This document shows, in pieces, positions 31,404 through 32,159 of a DNA stretch of 32,159 bases. The notes beneath the pieces were generated by a model. It saw nothing but the letters and a program-made list of their open reading frames with translations. It was not told the DNA's origin and did not search any database. The translations under genes and the position numbers were made by a program. Source of the DNA: a virus; the IMG/VR virus record IMGVR_UViG_3300035698_003453, positions 1-32,159 of that record, one strand, 5' to 3'. The stretch's first letter is position 1, and each line of letters starts with the position of its first letter.

Positions 31404-31890
31404 ATCCGTCCTCCAATAGCCGTTTGGCTATGTAATCAAGACCCTTTTGTGTAACCATTGTTTTGTTACTGATGATATGATAGTCGTCTATATTGACAAC
31501 CTGCTCTATGATCTTGAAAAGTTTAGCGTCAACAAATTGCTGGTATGGATCTCTGTTGTGTCTCAATATCCCATTATCTTTCAAATAGGCGAACAGCTTA
31601 TTGCGACCCATCTTTTTGAAGTTTAAAGTCTTGGCAACCGTAGACATTTCGATAAGTGATTCGCTACCCATAGCCAAATCAAAAACCTCGACCTGCGGCA
31701 TCAAGACCTCATTCACATGCGTTTGCATCTCTTGGATTGTATCATCAGCATCCTGGAGTGCCTTGGCATAAAACTGTATGGCCTGCCTTGGATCGGATAA
31801 CAACCGCTCAAGCTCTTGCTCAACTCTGATTTGTATTTGATTTTCTAGTTGACTTTCTGTGGTTGAATGGGATAAGTTCTTATCAGTCAT
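31384..31890 (-). CDS. Antirepressor-type protein with KilA-C domain
   Basis: A 168-residue protein with AAAGGAG before the ATG. Residues 1-70 are an acidic coiled coil. Residues about 78-160 match the phage antirepressor KilA-C domain: LIEMSTVAKTLNFKKMGRNKLFAYLKDNGIL, NKTMVTQKGLDYIAKRL. The usual N-terminal Bro/Ant DNA-binding domain is absent, so it is a stand-alone KilA-C protein. It is probably the first or second early gene, driven by the promoter just upstream, and may counter a repressor in lytic switching (inference). Confidence 0.85.
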   Translation of the reverse strand: MTDKNLSHSTTESQLENQIQIRVEQELERLLSDPRQAIQFYAKALQDADDTIQEMQTHVNEVLMPQVEVFDLAMGSESLIEMSTVAKTLNFKKMGRNKLFAYLKDNGILRHNRDPYQQFVDAKLFKIIEQVVNIDDYHIISNKTMVTQKGLDYIAKRLLEDGYAVNDR

Positions 31891-31927
31891 GGCGTTTATC
31901 TCCTTTCAGATAACGTGGTGATTAGGA

Positions 31928-31956
31928 GGCGGTTGGTTCCCGACGAACTTACCGCC
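31928..31956 (-). promoter_or_regulatory. 5' leader hairpin of the antirepressor gene
   Basis: On the minus strand GGCGGT pairs with ACCGCC and an inner GTTC/GAAC helix closes a 5-nt loop. The hairpin starts about 12 nt after the -10 box, is followed within three bases by CTAATC and ends 37 nt before the ATG. The layout resembles the two homing endonuclease leaders, though the stem sequence differs. Confidence 0.55.
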
Positions 31957-31967
31957 TTTGTTCTTTA

Positions 31968-31997
31968 TATGTATCAGCAAAAGCAGTAGTTTGTCAA
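31968..31997 (-). promoter_or_regulatory. Promoter of the early operon (KilA-C gene)
   Basis: A perfect TTGACA (31997-31992) with an 18-bp spacer and TACATA (31973-31968) on the minus strand. It lies 3 nt after the stop of the upstream partial gene. The -10 match is moderate. Confidence 0.6.
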
Positions 31998-32000
31998 GGT

Positions 32001-32159
32001 TTATATCTCAATCTCCAAGTCAAAAGTTTCTTCGCAGGCAGGACACGAAACCTTAATCCGCTTGACCTTCGGCTCTTTCGGCTTGGCAGGGCCACGGATC
32101 TCTTCGCGTAGCTGCTTCACCGTCCACGCTCCCTCTGCGGCACGTTCCAACCACATGAC
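32001..32159 (-). CDS. Partial gene: C-terminal zinc ribbon protein
   Basis: The last 52 residues of a protein whose start is beyond the window. It contains LERAAEGAWTVKQLREEIRG, a helix-turn-helix-like WTVxxLRxxI phrase frequent at the end of phage DNA-binding regions, then a Lys/Pro-rich linker and a short CPAC ribbon near the end (VSCPACEETFDLEIEI). The second Cys pair of a full zinc site is not seen here. A DNA-binding function is possible but not demonstrable from this fragment. Confidence 0.65.
   Translation of the reverse strand, partial: VMWLERAAEGAWTVKQLREEIRGPAKPKEPKVKRIKVSCPACEETFDLEIEI

Noticed and set aside
1-32159. tRNA, rRNA, CRISPR arrays, IS elements or integrase/att sites
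   Set aside because: None found by reading both strands; no cloverleaf-like, regularly spaced repeat or recombinase signature was seen.

Overview
This window is a near-complete structural half of a tailed, long-tailed (siphovirus-type) phage or prophage with an HK97-type head. Almost every gene lies on the minus strand, so the transcription order runs from about 32 kb down to 1. No host flanking genes, integrase, tRNA, rRNA or CRISPR array are visible. The KilA-C antirepressor suggests a temperate life style, but neither repressor nor integrase is in view. The host cannot be named. Three phage genes encode textbook Sec signal peptides, and base composition is moderate, which fits an environmental bacterium (inference only).

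Right end, minus strand, 29.06-32.16 kb: early/regulatory genes. These are a partial gene ending in a zinc ribbon, KilA-C antirepressor, DUF3102-type protein, CxxC zinc-ribbon protein, RusA resolvase, a MazG/DUF1599-like protein, an HTH-like protein and a Cys-rich protein. A consensus -35 promoter and a leader hairpin precede the KilA-C gene. Next comes a small plus-strand operon (28.23-28.97 kb) of three short proteins, the last only 44 aa. It has its own promoter and C-rich hairpins between genes. An AT-rich divergent control region (28.0-28.2 kb) separates it from packaging.

Minus strand, 18.5-28.0 kb: packaging and head genes. Order: small and large terminase, a ParB-domain DNA methyltransferase, portal, Mu F/SPP1 gp7 head morphogenesis protein, a Gly/Lys-rich mini-protein, a NUMOD3-HNH homing endonuclease with its own promoter and terminator, prohead protease, major capsid protein, a secreted-looking fibre-type protein, and small structural proteins. 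The portal gene ends next to an A9 run, where a -1 slip would fuse portal and head morphogenesis proteins.

Minus strand, 1-18.5 kb: connector and tail genes. Order: head-tail connector, gp10-like, tail terminator, a large two-domain glycosyltransferase (GT4 + GT2 + TPR-like), putative major tail protein, tail assembly chaperones G and GT joined by a -1 frameshift at GGGGGAA, tape measure, small tail proteins, a sulfotransferase-like P-loop protein, and large adhesin-like proteins. One of these carries a CAP/SCP domain and one a signal peptide plus a beta-helix-like region. A second homing endonuclease (HNH-AP2) sits between the last two tail genes.

Main points of interest: (1) the two homing endonuclease genes share one promoter/5'-hairpin/spacer leader of identical geometry, echoed in front of the antirepressor; (2) glycosyltransferase and sulfotransferase genes inside the tail operon, beside signal-peptide-bearing and CAP-domain virion proteins, suggest unusual surface chemistry of the particle or host envelope; (3) two candidate programmed frameshifts.
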